Shown here: piece by piece, positions 12,201-24,600 of the stretch
How positions within the stretch are numbered: position 1 is the first letter of the stretch
How the letters are laid out: each line of letters begins with the position of its first letter
DNA from: Flavobacterium sp. NG2
Lineage (GTDB): Bacteria; Bacteroidota; Bacteroidia; Flavobacteriales; Flavobacteriaceae
Length of the DNA stretch: 64,000 nt
Assembly: GCF_034119845.1 (NCBI RefSeq)
Contig: NZ_CP139420.1
Coordinates: 3,040,001-3,104,000, forward strand
Reading direction: 5' to 3'
Notes under the pieces: model-generated
Told to the model about the DNA's origin: nothing
Databases searched by the model: none
The model's input: the letters and a program-made list of their open reading frames with translations, nothing else
Program-made: the position numbers and the translations under genes

Positions 12201-14910
12201 TTTGGTTGATGAAATAGGGCAGTGATGGAATGGGGGTTTGTGTTGAGTTGGGGTAATGTGTAGTATGTGTTTTTTATGGTTTGATATGGTTGGGAGTGGT
12301 TATTAGGGTGTGGAATAAGTGATTTGTTGGGTGGATTGGGATGGGTAGTGTTAGTTGGTATTTGGGGGGGGGTTTTGTGGTGGAGAGTGTTGTTGAAGTT
12401 GGTGAGTGGGTGAATGTGGTGTAGGTGGGGTGGAGGTTGGGTAGTGTGTGTTGGGTGTGGGTTTTGAAGTAATGTATTTGGGGAGTGATTAGTGTTTTGG
12501 GTAGTGGTGGGTTGTGGGTGGTTGATTAAAAGGATGGTGGATGTTTAAGGGTGTGAGGGGAGAGTTTGAGTGGTTTGTGTGGGGATGTGGAAATTGGTGG
12601 GTTGGGGGTATGGAGTGTTGATGTGGGGTGTTGGTGTATAGTTGTGGTGGGGGTTTATTTAGTGGTGGTTAATTTTTGTGGGGATTAGTAGTGTTTTGGT
12701 GGTGTTGGGTTTGGTGTTTTTTTGTTAGTAGGGTTGTTTATTGAGTGGAGTTGAGGGTGTTTGAGATGTGGAATTTGTTTTTTGATAATTTGATGGATGG
12801 GAGTTTTTTTGATTTTTGGGAATTGGTTGAGTGAATTTTAAGTATAAGTTGGGGAGTAAATTGTAGTAGTGTGGGGAATTAGATTTATGTGAGGGGATTG
12901 TATTGAGGGTTTTAGAGATGTTTGGGGGTTAGTAGTGGATTTTGCAAAGTTAGGGATGATGATAGGAGTGAGATGTGATTGTTTAAGGTAGGGGGGTGTG
13001 ATTATGTTTAGTTTTTTTGAGGGGGGGGGTGGTATGTTTTAAATGGGATTGTGGGAGGATTGGGGTAAAATTTGAGAGGGGTGGTTGTAGGGAGAGGTAG
13101 GGGTATGGGGTATGGGTTGTTTTTTAGAGTTTGAGGTTGGGAGTGTAGTTTGGTGTGGAGTAGAGGGTATTTGTTTGTGGTTGGGGTGGGGATATGGGGG
13201 TGTTTGGGGGAAAATGTGGTGTTAGTGAGGATAGTAGGAGATGAGTTATGAGAAGTGGTAGTTGTATGAGTTTTTGTGTAGGGTTGGATTTTTTTATTTT
13301 TAGGGATAAGTTGTGGGTGGGAAGTTTATGGGTTATATGGGGGGTGGAATTGGGTGTGTAGGGATTGATATTTGAAGGGGAAGATTTGGGTTATTTGGGG
13401 GGGATATTTAAAGAGTTTATATATGTTTTGTTGGGAACAGTGGGGTGAGTTGTTTTTTTTGGGGGAAAGTGGTTGGGAAGTGATTGGGGGGGGTTTGGTG
13501 AATGGGTGTTGGTGTTATTTAGTTTGAGATGGGGAAGGTAAAGAGTTGTTGAGTGTTTGGTTGGGATAGGGTGAGGGGGGTGTTTTGGTGGTTTTTTAGG
13601 GTAAGAGTAAAGAAGTTGTTGAAAAAAAAATGGGTTTGGGGGTTATTTTGGTGTATTAGGAATGTGGGTGGTTGGTTTTTTGGTGTTTGATGATATGAGT
13701 TGTTTAAGTTTGTGTTTGATTGATTTTTATAGTTTTGGTAGTTGAGTTTGTGTTATAGTTTAATGAGTGTGTGTGGTTTTTTTTGTATGAGTAAAATATG
13801 GGTGTTTTATGGGGGGGGTGGTGGTGGTTTAATTAAGGGGGTGGATGTGTGTGGGGGTGATATTGGGTTGGAGGGGGGGAAATTAGATGTTAGGTGATGG
13901 TTGGGGGGTTGGATTTGTTGGAGTTTGATGGTGGTTGGTAAATTTAATTGGGAGGGGGTGAATTAATGATTTAAGTGGGGATGGGAATGGGATGGGGTTG
14001 ATTGGTAGAAGTAGTGTGTGATTTTTGGGTAGTTGAGTTAAGTTTAGATTGTGGGTGTGTAGAATTTTTTTAATGGATTAAGGGGGAAGAGTGGAGGAGT
14101 AATGGTGTTAGGTAGGTATGGTTATAGGAGGAATTTTGTTGGTTAAGTTGTTTTGTTGTTAAATATTTATTGTGTTTTAGTATAGGATTAGGGTGTTAGG
14201 GAAATTTAAATTTGATGGTTTAAGGGATTTTTTATAACTATGGTGATTTATTTATGTAGTGGGGTATGTGAGATGGTAGGGAAAAGGATGGGTGTTTTTT
14301 GAGGAGGATTTTTTGTGGGTATTGATGGGTGATGATTTTAATGGGATTGGGTGGTGTTTTAGTTAATGGGTAGTTTGGGGGTTTTTTGGTGTGATGTTAT
14401 ATAATGATGGAGTTGAGGAGGGTTTTAGTTTTTATTTTATGGTTGTGGGTTTTTGGGGTTGAGTTTGGTTAGGTGGTTGGGGTTAAGGTGATAGGTTTGT
14501 TGTAGTTTGGAGTTAATTTTTTTAAGGTTTATTGGTAAGTGTAAAGGTAGTTGTTGTAAAAAAAGAAAAAGAAAGGGGAGTTAAGTGGTTTAAGAGTGAA
14601 GGTTTGAGTTGCGATTTGTAAGTGGGTTAAGTTTGGGGTGTATGGAGGGGGGGGGATGTTGAAGGGGGATTTAAGTTTTTTTATTGAGTAGGGAAGGGTG
14701 TTTTATTTAATTAGGGATTAAGAGTAGGTTATGTATTATGGTAGATTGTAGAGTGGAGGTGAAGGGGAGGGTTTTGGGTGGATTTGGTTTGGGGGTGGGT
14801 GGTAATTGGATTTGTATAATTTAATTTTTGGTTGTAGTTTGTTAGGAGTGGTGGTGGGGAGGGATTAGTGATTTTTATTGGTGGGGTTATTTTTTTGTTT
14901 AATATGATGA
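9241..14910. other. G/T/A transition zone of the same artefact
   Basis: A appears from about 9.25 kb and becomes steadily commoner. C remains nearly absent (isolated cases near 11,791, 12,218, 12,944, 13,438, 14,237 and 14,611) until about 14.9 kb, where all four bases become normal within a few dozen bases. No gene or RNA is recognisable. The stepwise return of A and then C looks like progressive recovery of signal channels in a read, not a biological composition gradient. Confidence 0.85.
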
Positions 14911-15579
14911 TTTTTTATGCCCACTAGACGTGGATTTGCGATAGGGTATGGGGAAAACGGACAAGCGGGGGGTTGAACCTTATTATAGCGGATTATATGT
15001 CGGAGTTTTTGGGCCTTGGGGCGTCCATCAGTGAGCGTTGCGGGCGCTTTGGCCAAATAATAAAAAGCATTCTTCTAAAAGACTACCCGATCTTGTTAGG
15101 TCCATAATGCAACTCAACTGATTCAAATGCGACCAATCCGAATACTATGAGTGAGAAAATTCCTCATTGCGGCAAAATACCGGCGACTGAGAGTGCTATG
15201 AATAAGGCGGTATTTCTTACGCGGTTCTGTCCACAAATGCCGAACTACTTTGGAGGCCAACGGTAGTTGGACTGCGTGTACTAGCGTGTCATGAGTACCA
15301 CCATCGTGAATTATAATAGCAACCATTCGCGTAAAGAAGTTACCAAAGAATAACGAAAATCTATTTGCTATACCTATGTCGCTGGGAGGTATACCACTGA
15401 TTTTGCCACAAGGCAGCCATGAGGCCCAACCACTTTACAACTAGGTAAAATTGTGGAGAAAAATTGGAACTTTATTCAAAACATACCCAAAGGCTTTTGA
15501 ATTTCACAAAGGTTCGATGCAACCATCGTCAAATAAGGCAGTTTATGATTTCCTAAAGGTCAGGGTGAACCACAGCGTT
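14911..15579 (-). repeat. Pass 0: tail of a backward raw-read pass
   Basis: From about 15,000 the sequence aligns, with many indels, to the reverse complement of about 39,350 down to 38,776. The piece at 15,040-15,100 matches the reverse of about 39,290-39,360. The piece at 15,480-15,545 mirrors 15,640-15,720 across the adapter. It therefore carries part of the NADH dehydrogenase gene in plus orientation, broken by read errors. Everything to the left of it dissolves into G/T-rich calls. Not a separate locus. Confidence 0.85.
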
Positions 15580-15630
15580 ATTCTCTTCTCAACAACAACA
15601 ATCGAGTGGAGGAAAAAAAAATACTCACAG
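15580..15630 (+). other. Uncut SMRTbell adapter, copy 1
   Basis: This is an error-containing version of the PacBio hairpin adapter: a CT-rich start (ATTCTCTTCTC), the AACAACAACAA core, GGAGG followed by an A run, and an ACTCACAG tail in place of AGAGAGAT. The flanking sequences are inverted copies of each other, as expected either side of a hairpin that was read through. Confidence 0.93.
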
Positions 15631-18600
15631 ACTGGATGCAAAAGAAATTGTATAATCAACAACTGCCTTATTTCGACCGATGGTTGAGCCATCGAAACCT
15701 TTGTCGCAATATTCGCAAAGGCCTCCTATGGTTGTTTGTGAATAAGACCTTGCACAATATTTTCTCCCAAAACTTTTACCTTGGTTGTATAGCTGTGGCC
15801 ATCAAGGAGCCCTTGTGAATATCTCTGTTGCCATGACAAGCGACATCGCGCCTATTAGCTAAGAGATTTTCCTACCCGTGTATTATGGCTTAAATTACAT
15901 GTTCCGCGGAATGCTTTCCGCTTTTCATTTCATTATCGAATCGGGGGCTAATGCCTGCACCAAAGCCCCGTGTACACCTGAAGGGTGGAAAAAACATCCA
16001 AATCACTCGTTGCCGCCTCAAAAGTCAGTCGGAATTTGTGGTAACAGTTCGACCGTTATAGTGTTTTTAACACGCCACATGTTGTCCCAAATACGCACAT
16101 CCTAAGCCTACCATGAATTTTCGATCGCCGCAATCGAGATTTCTTCTCACTCATAGAGTCAGGACTTCGGGTCGCCACTTTGAATGCAGATTGATGTGAG
16201 CATTTTGGAAATATTCAAGATCGGGTTAGTCTTTTGAAGTATCTGGCTCTTTTTTCATTTCTGGCCAAAGCCCAGCCATCTCTATACTCCTGTGGTCCGC
16301 CACCCCCAAGGACAATGTAATAAGACTTGCTCTTTCAGCTTATATCGTTGGTTAAAAAACCGCTATGCTCAAAGGTTTTCCAAAATCAAACTTCGTATAT
16401 TCAACGCTTGTGGGATGTTTTCAGCTGCCATGCGGGGGCGTCTAGTATCTTTGTTACCAAAAATAATGCGTTTTTTGCCCCATGTTGCCAAGGACCAAAT
16501 ATAATCATAACGCAAGCGCCCCTAATGGCAGTATGGTGATGTGGTTGGTTTGTGTCAATTTCGCGTACATTTTAGACCTAAAAGATAAATTATCATATTT
16601 CCAGAATCACTTTTCGCCATAGTTATAAGCCAATCGACCCGTGTCGTCGAGAGTCCACCTGTTGCTACTTGATACAGTAAGGTTTGAAAAGTTTAGGTAA
16701 TAATGTTTTATCTCAACATAAGCACCACGTGTACAGCTTTTGTTTCTAAGGCTTTCGCCAAAGCGAGATGCCCTGCAAAACCACCGCCATGTATAACTAA
16801 TTCTAGGTAATGAGGTATTTTGGAATATTCATGATTTACGATAGGTTAGAGGTTATGAGTCCGTTAGAAAAGGCTTATTCGTTAAGGGTAATATGATTGA
16901 TTTGCGTGTAATCGGCTTTGAAGTTACGTAAGTATTTCAGTCGATGATGCAGTTAACCAATTAATCCGGTAAACTCTTCAACGACCTTACTAAACCTCCA
17001 TTCTCTCAACCTATTCATTCGTTCTTGTTTCTTCTAGTTCTTCAACCGAAAGCACATTAAGGAAATGATGAGATGTTGCTCTAATCGCTTACTCTACTTT
17101 GTCTACAATTTCGCGTCATTCGTGTGTCGTTTTCATAATCAAATTGCAATGGCTCTTTGATGATTAGAATGATTGTAAAATGTCCTGGTTTTCTTGACAA
17201 CGCAAGCCTTTTTTATCATATGATCGCGGACACCGTCAATGACGATAGGTATACAGACAATAGGCCTATGTTTGTTTGGAGTAAGGTGGGCTGTTCCTGT
17301 TTCGAACAGGTTTGAAATTGATTGGGTAGGTCCTTGCGGAAAGTAGCATCACCTTCCGTCCTGTAGTGCTATTGTTATAGCACAGTAATCGATGTAGGGT
17401 GTACTTCTTTTTTCGGTTTCATCTAACTCCGTTTGAACGAGCCAAGTAGCGTTTCAACTGTAATGCTCCGGCCATACGCGCATAATAACGAGGCAACAAG
17501 CCCGCTGCATGGTTTCTTTTGGCCGCCTACAATAATATATTATTGAGTTTAGGTCCCACAGATCAGCCTACATTTTTGATACTAACAGTATCGAACCGCT
17601 CAATCTTGCATTTAAAACATGAAACATGGCCACCACATCCCCAAAATATGTTTGAATGGTGGATACAAAACGTCCATGGTGTCGGGGTAAATTGTGATCG
17701 GATGTCAGAACCGTCAAATTTGCCAATGTCATTATACCCCGATAACGTCTATGAAGTTAAGGCGCCAAAAACACGAATAACCACGTGTGATAAACAAATA
17801 TATAGACCAAAGGATTGCGTTGTTTAATCATTCCCAGAAAAAAAATGTTTCTATAATAATGTTGGGGTACGAATTGTACTCCATTTTTTCATAACTATAG
17901 AATTGGTTTAGCTGTTCACGAGCCTGCGATTAGCTGAAGTTTGAGGGCGAGTTTTGAGTGAGTCTATGAGGGCCGTGTGGTGAGCTTGCTAGGCGCATTA
18001 CTTCCGTTAATACTGCGTTTTAAGGCACTCAACCAGCATGGGCAGTTTGCTCCCACACCTTTTGTCCTTCAATTTCAAATGCCGGCACTTCTCAGTATTC
18101 GGTGCGTACGAGGTTCTGTCAAATAACGTAACTTGTACAAGAATATCTTCTTCCACCTCAAAAACACAGATAAAGGCATTTCAATTACTCGTATTCTACT
18201 TTCAGAAGGTCTGGTAACTATAGCATCGATTCGGTGGTACGTAATGCCACCATAAAAGAGGATAATGACCAAAAATTGCGAGCGGAATAGATAAATAGGC
18301 TAATAATCGTTTTTATTTCTGCATAAAGAGCAGGCGGCACTCCTACTTCTTCCATGTGTTTTTCAACACGCAAGAGGCTGTTTGTGCTTACACACCATCT
18401 CTGAGCTTCAAATTGTGCCCACAGGATTAGCTGATTTGTCCAGAATCGAACCCGTCCATAGTAAAAGTGCGAACAATCAAAACCAACTGTTTAATACCTG
18501 CATTAGGAGTACAAATACGCAGCGTTACAGGCTGCCAGTGTTTTGTTTTTTTGCGTCAACGTCAATGATCTTTAGGACTCTCTCCATGCGCGCAAGGAGA

Positions 18601-21600
18601 CCTTTTTGTGCATGAGCACACCGTGAGCAGGAAGTGCAGCCTTAATATATGTGGGAACAATTCTAAAAACACTAGATGAAAATCCACCACACTCTCACCT
18701 CATTTTTTTGCAGACCGTAGCCAGTATAAAGTATAGTCTAGAAAATAAAGCTTCGCGCAGTTTTCCGGAATTCTAAGCGCATAACACAATGTACAGTAAA
18801 GCAGAAAGTCAAAAAAGCAAAAGAGAAATTGTGGTCACATTTTGGCCGAAAATGAGCCTCGCGATATGGGTTACTTTATGATACTAATATCAATAGACTT
18901 TTAGCTGTTAAGTTTTATGTTAGAATAAAAATATGCTCAGGTTTTCATTGATAATTGCCATCGGAAGTGTTGAAAAACAGTTGCGGCTTATTTTTGAAAA
19001 ATTAGTAGCCTTAAAAACATACTCGAAGAAGAATTTAGCAAAGACTGGTAGTCGAAAAAGAAATAGTCCTTGAAGTGGCAAAACTATAAGTCGTAATCGG
19101 GTAGTAAATTTAGGTGTCGGTTAGTCGCAATAGAAATCATTGTGGACCTCCATTTTTGACTGTCTTTTTGGATTTTCGAAAAAAATGAATGTTTGGAGGC
19201 GTTTCTATTTGGAATATGACGAATTATATTAAAGGATATAGAATAGCATTCGGCCTATGGAACAGAGTAGTTCGTTTTTTCCTACAATATTGTGACTTAT
19301 ATTCAACGCATTTGCGATTAGTCTGTACAAAGATTTTTGGTCTAATCACTATGCTTGTCTTTAAAAAATCAACGACCTTAGTGTATGTCAATTTCTAAAC
19401 TACAGTATTTAGGACCAATGTAAAAAAACCTAAATAAATGGAGGCAAATGCTCATTCTTAGTGAACACTATCTGACTTCGGCCGTATTGGCTCCTATGTG
19501 TATTGTTTTATTCATGAAGGGAGTGTGAATTGATTACCAATATTCATCTCATTCAGTAAGTTTTCAGATCCCCCTATAAGATAAAATTTGGGAGGCGAAT
19601 GTGCCTTGTAACAGTTGATCGCACCAGCTCATATGATTGGCGAATAATGATTGTTTTGGGTTTACGCACTAGATGGGCCAAGAATAGCGCAACTACCTAT
19701 GGTAGCAGGAGCGGTATTGTAGCGCGAATGAATTATATGGCAACACACAATACTATTTCTAGCCGGCTGTTACTTTAGCAATTGGTATTTTCTATTTTAT
19801 TGTTGGTAGCGGTAATTACTCTGCCGATTACTATTTCAAAATGCAGCATTAACCAATAATTTTTTTAACCAAAAAAATCCGCACATTGCTGTGAGGCATG
19901 TGGTGGTAGATGTAAGATCTGATTGTGTGTATTCCTAGCCCAGATTGAAGCGGCCATCCTTAGTGGTCGCGGCAGTTCTCGCCACAAAGATAGAGCGGAC
20001 AGCTGAAATAGTCTCGCCGCCCTAAAAAAAAAGTGCGTAATATATAAGTTATAGCCACTAGTGTTTTGATAAAGCTTTGAACCTTGTAATTCCCTTTTGT
20101 TTGAGTATCTATTTGATGCAATCGCGCTTATGTTCCCGGTTCTATGACAGTAGAGACGTGCAATTATTCGAAATTTCCTTTTGTAGTTGTGTAAAACCAA
20201 ACAATGTGGAGCCTAACACATCATAAACAGCTAGTGATTTGAGTGAGAAGTTCAGTGTGGACCGTAGAGACATGAAAAGCTATCTACTGGATAGGATGAT
20301 ATTGTAAAAGAGGTTGCAAAAATTCTAAGTCAATTGGTTTCCTACATGACTCTAATCACATGATGACTCGACAACACAATACAATGTAAACCTTGTTGTG
20401 TATCGTTTAGTGTTTACAAATTATTTACGGTCATAGATCCAAGCCCACACAACATAGGTAAGAATTAGGTTGAGCGTGTTTGTAAAAGGATTACCTTATG
20501 GAGTGTTAGTTTGACCTGGAGGATTAGGAATACCAATAACAATTCACTGTGGTTGGTGAAGATAGGTGTTTAGTTAAAAGTATGATCTACATGAAATTAA
20601 CCGAGAGTACAAACCAAAAAAATCAATTTGGAGATTTTCCCGAAGCATGATAAAATGGGAGGTCTTGAGATAGTTCTTAAGTCCATAGGTCACCAATAGT
20701 TATGAAAACTACAATCTAATATTCTCTAAGAAACTCCGTCGGGGGGGGGGGTGGGGGGGGGGATTAATGGTTGTTAAATTATTATGACTGACTACATTTG
20801 AGATTTATAAACATTTTTATACAACCTAAAACCATCTATTAAATCTAGGAACTACAATCCAGTTCCATTTAGAACCACATCTCCGAATAGTTCAATGAGT
20901 CAATGTGATATCATGGCAAATTAAGAGTTCCAAGATTTACTAAAGAACTCACGATCCAAAGACGACTGAGTTTATTTCCATTCCATGAAATATAACTCTA
21001 GAGTTGTCAAAACATGAGAGACTTCTAGACACTTGATATATGTGATTTCCTGATATATTCAGCACCAAAAGGTATTATTCAAATTCCTGTCATGGTCGTA
21101 ATTGGATCTAATTCGATTACCATACACATCTCAGATATTTGAATTTTGACAATCCTGTTAAATTGTGAGAATTGATAAATCATTTTTACCTAAAAACATC
21201 TATAATTCTCTAGATTGCTTTGCCCTCCATTAAATTTGATAGATGTTCAATAAATTTTTCCGGACTACGCAGAGTAAGTTAGAGTACTTAAACTCCGACA
21301 AATTGCTAAACGGCAGTAAGTGTTATTCTGCTCACCAACCAACTCTTTTGAGTTTACATTAAACTAGTACTAACATCTAATTCTGTTAGTTGGTTTATAA
21401 GCCACAATTAAACAGTTTCAAGTGTTATTTAACCCTGTTTACATGTAAAATGTAGTAAGCAAATGTGATATCACACCTCAAATACTGAAGGTTTCTCTAG
21501 GCTACAAACATTAAATGACGTAAGCTTCTTATTAGTACAATTTAATGATTTTAAATTCGTCAAACCAGTTACAAGCTAGTGAAGAAAGTAGTTAGTATAA

Positions 21601-24600
21601 CAATTCAAACCCTGACAAAAAAAAAAATATTTGTAAAACCGCTAATCCCTGACTAAAGAGTTATTATTGCGGTAAAACTTAACTGTCCCAATTCTTGTAG
21701 TTAGAGTGCTTCTCTATTCTTGGATTTGTTCCGTCACTGAGTTAGCAGCAACTTTAAAATAATTTCCAGTCTAAAATTTTTTGCGTGTTGTAGTACTAGA
21801 ACTCGCCGCTAATAACTTCGCTTAAAATTAGCATCTAGGAATATTCACTATCTTAGTGCAACAACATTATTCAAAATAAATCTAATGCTATGTTACTAAA
21901 AAGTAGTTTTTCCTTCATTTGTAAGATTTTGGAGCAAATATACCACAAAAACTACCACTACATAGTTTCCTACTTTAAATAATTTTAAACAAAAAAAAGC
22001 CTCACAATCCCTGTGAGGCTTTCTATTTCTATAAAAAGTGTGAATTATGTTTTTCTCAGAGTTTTCCCATTTAGCCTTTCTAGAGCTGCGAATACATCAT
22101 GAGTGTTGACACCTCAAAGTCGCCGCTGGTGCGTTAGTACGATGCTGATGAATATTTTCAGTTGCTGCTTTCACATTTTTCTCTTCTTACTTCACGGAAG
22201 ATAAGCTGGGTGAGTATGCTACTTACTCTTTTGAATCTCTTGTTGAATTCAATGTACTTTGAAATCTGCAGATTCACCTTTGTTTTCAATTTCTTACCGT
22301 CATCGTTGTGTCATGGTGACGAGTAGAATGAAAGCAACGATAGCACTCTCCATAGTTCTACAAGTAGCTCCTTGTGTCAACAATCTCAGAGAGCTCTCCG
22401 TTGTGGATAGTTTCCAACAGCGAATGAATCTTCGTACTGATCCCAGGTTAGCAGTGAGTTTGTTTGTGACCTAACGAAAATTATACGTCCGGCTACAGCT
22501 AATTGCTATATACTACAACGGCAAGTTGTTGCACCAACGTTTACAAACTCAGGTGGGTGTTTGATGTGCTTAGGCCCAAGCATATGTCCAAGATAGTCGA
22601 TGAAGTCCTTCATTTCCTTCTGCTATTTCCATACGAAAAATACCCAAAAGTTTGTGTTTTTCTAACGAATACCTGGAGGTTTAGAAACGACCGACTGGGT
22701 ATTGAAGCACGTAATATCAGTCCCATGGTTCTTGAAGAATTGTTTGGAGACCTAATGACATCTTACGATCGTCCATGCTCATCGATTTAAGATCTCCCGA
22801 GCTTCGATTACATCACCTCCGTTTACGAAATCTTGAGCAGAACGTAAATGAGTAGACCATGAACATTTCAAAAACGTGGGATTAAACCGTCAACACCTTC
22901 ACGACTTCGTATGAAAGCTCCGTTATTCAGCGATAACTCCAACTTTACCAGTAAACGTTATCACACAAGAGTTAAGTTTGACATCAAGTGTCATCCCATG
23001 TGGTGACGTGCGTTAATTGTTTTCAATTCCTAAGTGATTCTTGTTATGTCCTCAGCTTCGAAAGCAGATGACATACGTGTAAATTTTGGATCGTAATGCA
23101 AGACCTCAGATGTGGTGAGTTGATCTAGACCTAGAAAGGTCAGTATAAGTGGAATTTAATCGCTTCGAACACCACCTAAGTCAATAAACACACGGTAAAA
23201 GTAATGTTATCTTAACAAAACACCTTCTATTACTTGTCCTTTTTGTACTATAATTGACCCATGAGTTCTTTCTTTATTGATACTTCAAGTATCCGCCTTC
23301 AAATAAGCGAGCTTTGTGAGATCAACACGTTTTTAAAATTCGTGGTGTGATGTTCACAACTTTGAATTCCTTAGTGTTGGTTTACGTAAACTGTCATAAT
23401 CTCGAATTGGTGTAATCATCAATTTGCAGACCCAGGTAAGAACGCTTCGAGTCCGAAAACGTCAACGAGCATAACCACCTTAGTTCTATACATGTAACAT
23501 AACCATTAACGATGGCTCCCGTGTCAGTAGCAGCGATAAACGCGATCCCATTGATTTGATGTACGCCTGTTCTGTGAGTACAAGTCTATTTGACCTGTGG
23601 TAATCCGCTACGGAGGTCAATCAAGTACCGCGACAGATCCCACTCACCTCCCCAAACACCAACTTTGGAAGTTGGGTGTAACGGAATTCGTGTTTAAAGA
23701 GTCGAAACACCGCTGACTTCATGCTTTGCATCAACTATGAACGTCGCTATCAGAATTCGTACACACCTACACCATCGACTACTTCTTCGTGATCTGGTAG
23801 CGTTAAACGTTTTTGATACTAAGTCGTCAGAATTCGTGCAAGTGTTGTTCATCTATCTACTTCAATTCCTTCTTCGAATTGTCCAGTTAATATGTGCTAT
23901 ATACGCTTCTGTCTTGATTTTCAACATGCTATTAAAATGTTTATTCGCTGCCGTAGTTCTATGAGAGAAAACAACAGAATGGTTTTATAATAATATACCT
24001 ATGGAAACCTTATCACCAAAAGACTGCAATATGAATACATTTTTAGTGTAACGACATAAGAAAATACTACATAATTACCACAAACAAATACAAACACCAT
24101 AAAGTATCTTTTCCTTTTTTGGAGCATAATCCCGGTTCTCTTCTCACTCCAGCCCTCATGCGCCGTGAGCGCTCCGCCCAAGCTCACTACAATTCCGCGC
24201 CTTCTCTATATTGAGTTGGTGTTTTCTAATTATTTATTAATGACTCTTACGCGAAAAAAATTACTCTTGTTATTTTTATGAAAGATAAGGAGATATTTGA
24301 TCAACAAATAAATCAAGCCGGCTTATTCAACTATGGGTATATCTGCAAGATTTGTGGTCGTAACAGATAATGTGCCAAACGAAACAAAAAAGAAGACAAA
24401 AAAATGAAAAATGTTAAAAAACCGTTAACAAATAAAGTAATCATAAATCATAACTGAAGGGAAACGGGTGGGAATCGCAACTTACGATACTTTTATGATA
24501 CCATAGTTCTCAAAACAATAATTATAAATGACTTGCATTTGGCTAGTTTACTCATTTATTAATGCAGGAAGTGACTGGTTATTGCTTTTGCAAACTATAA

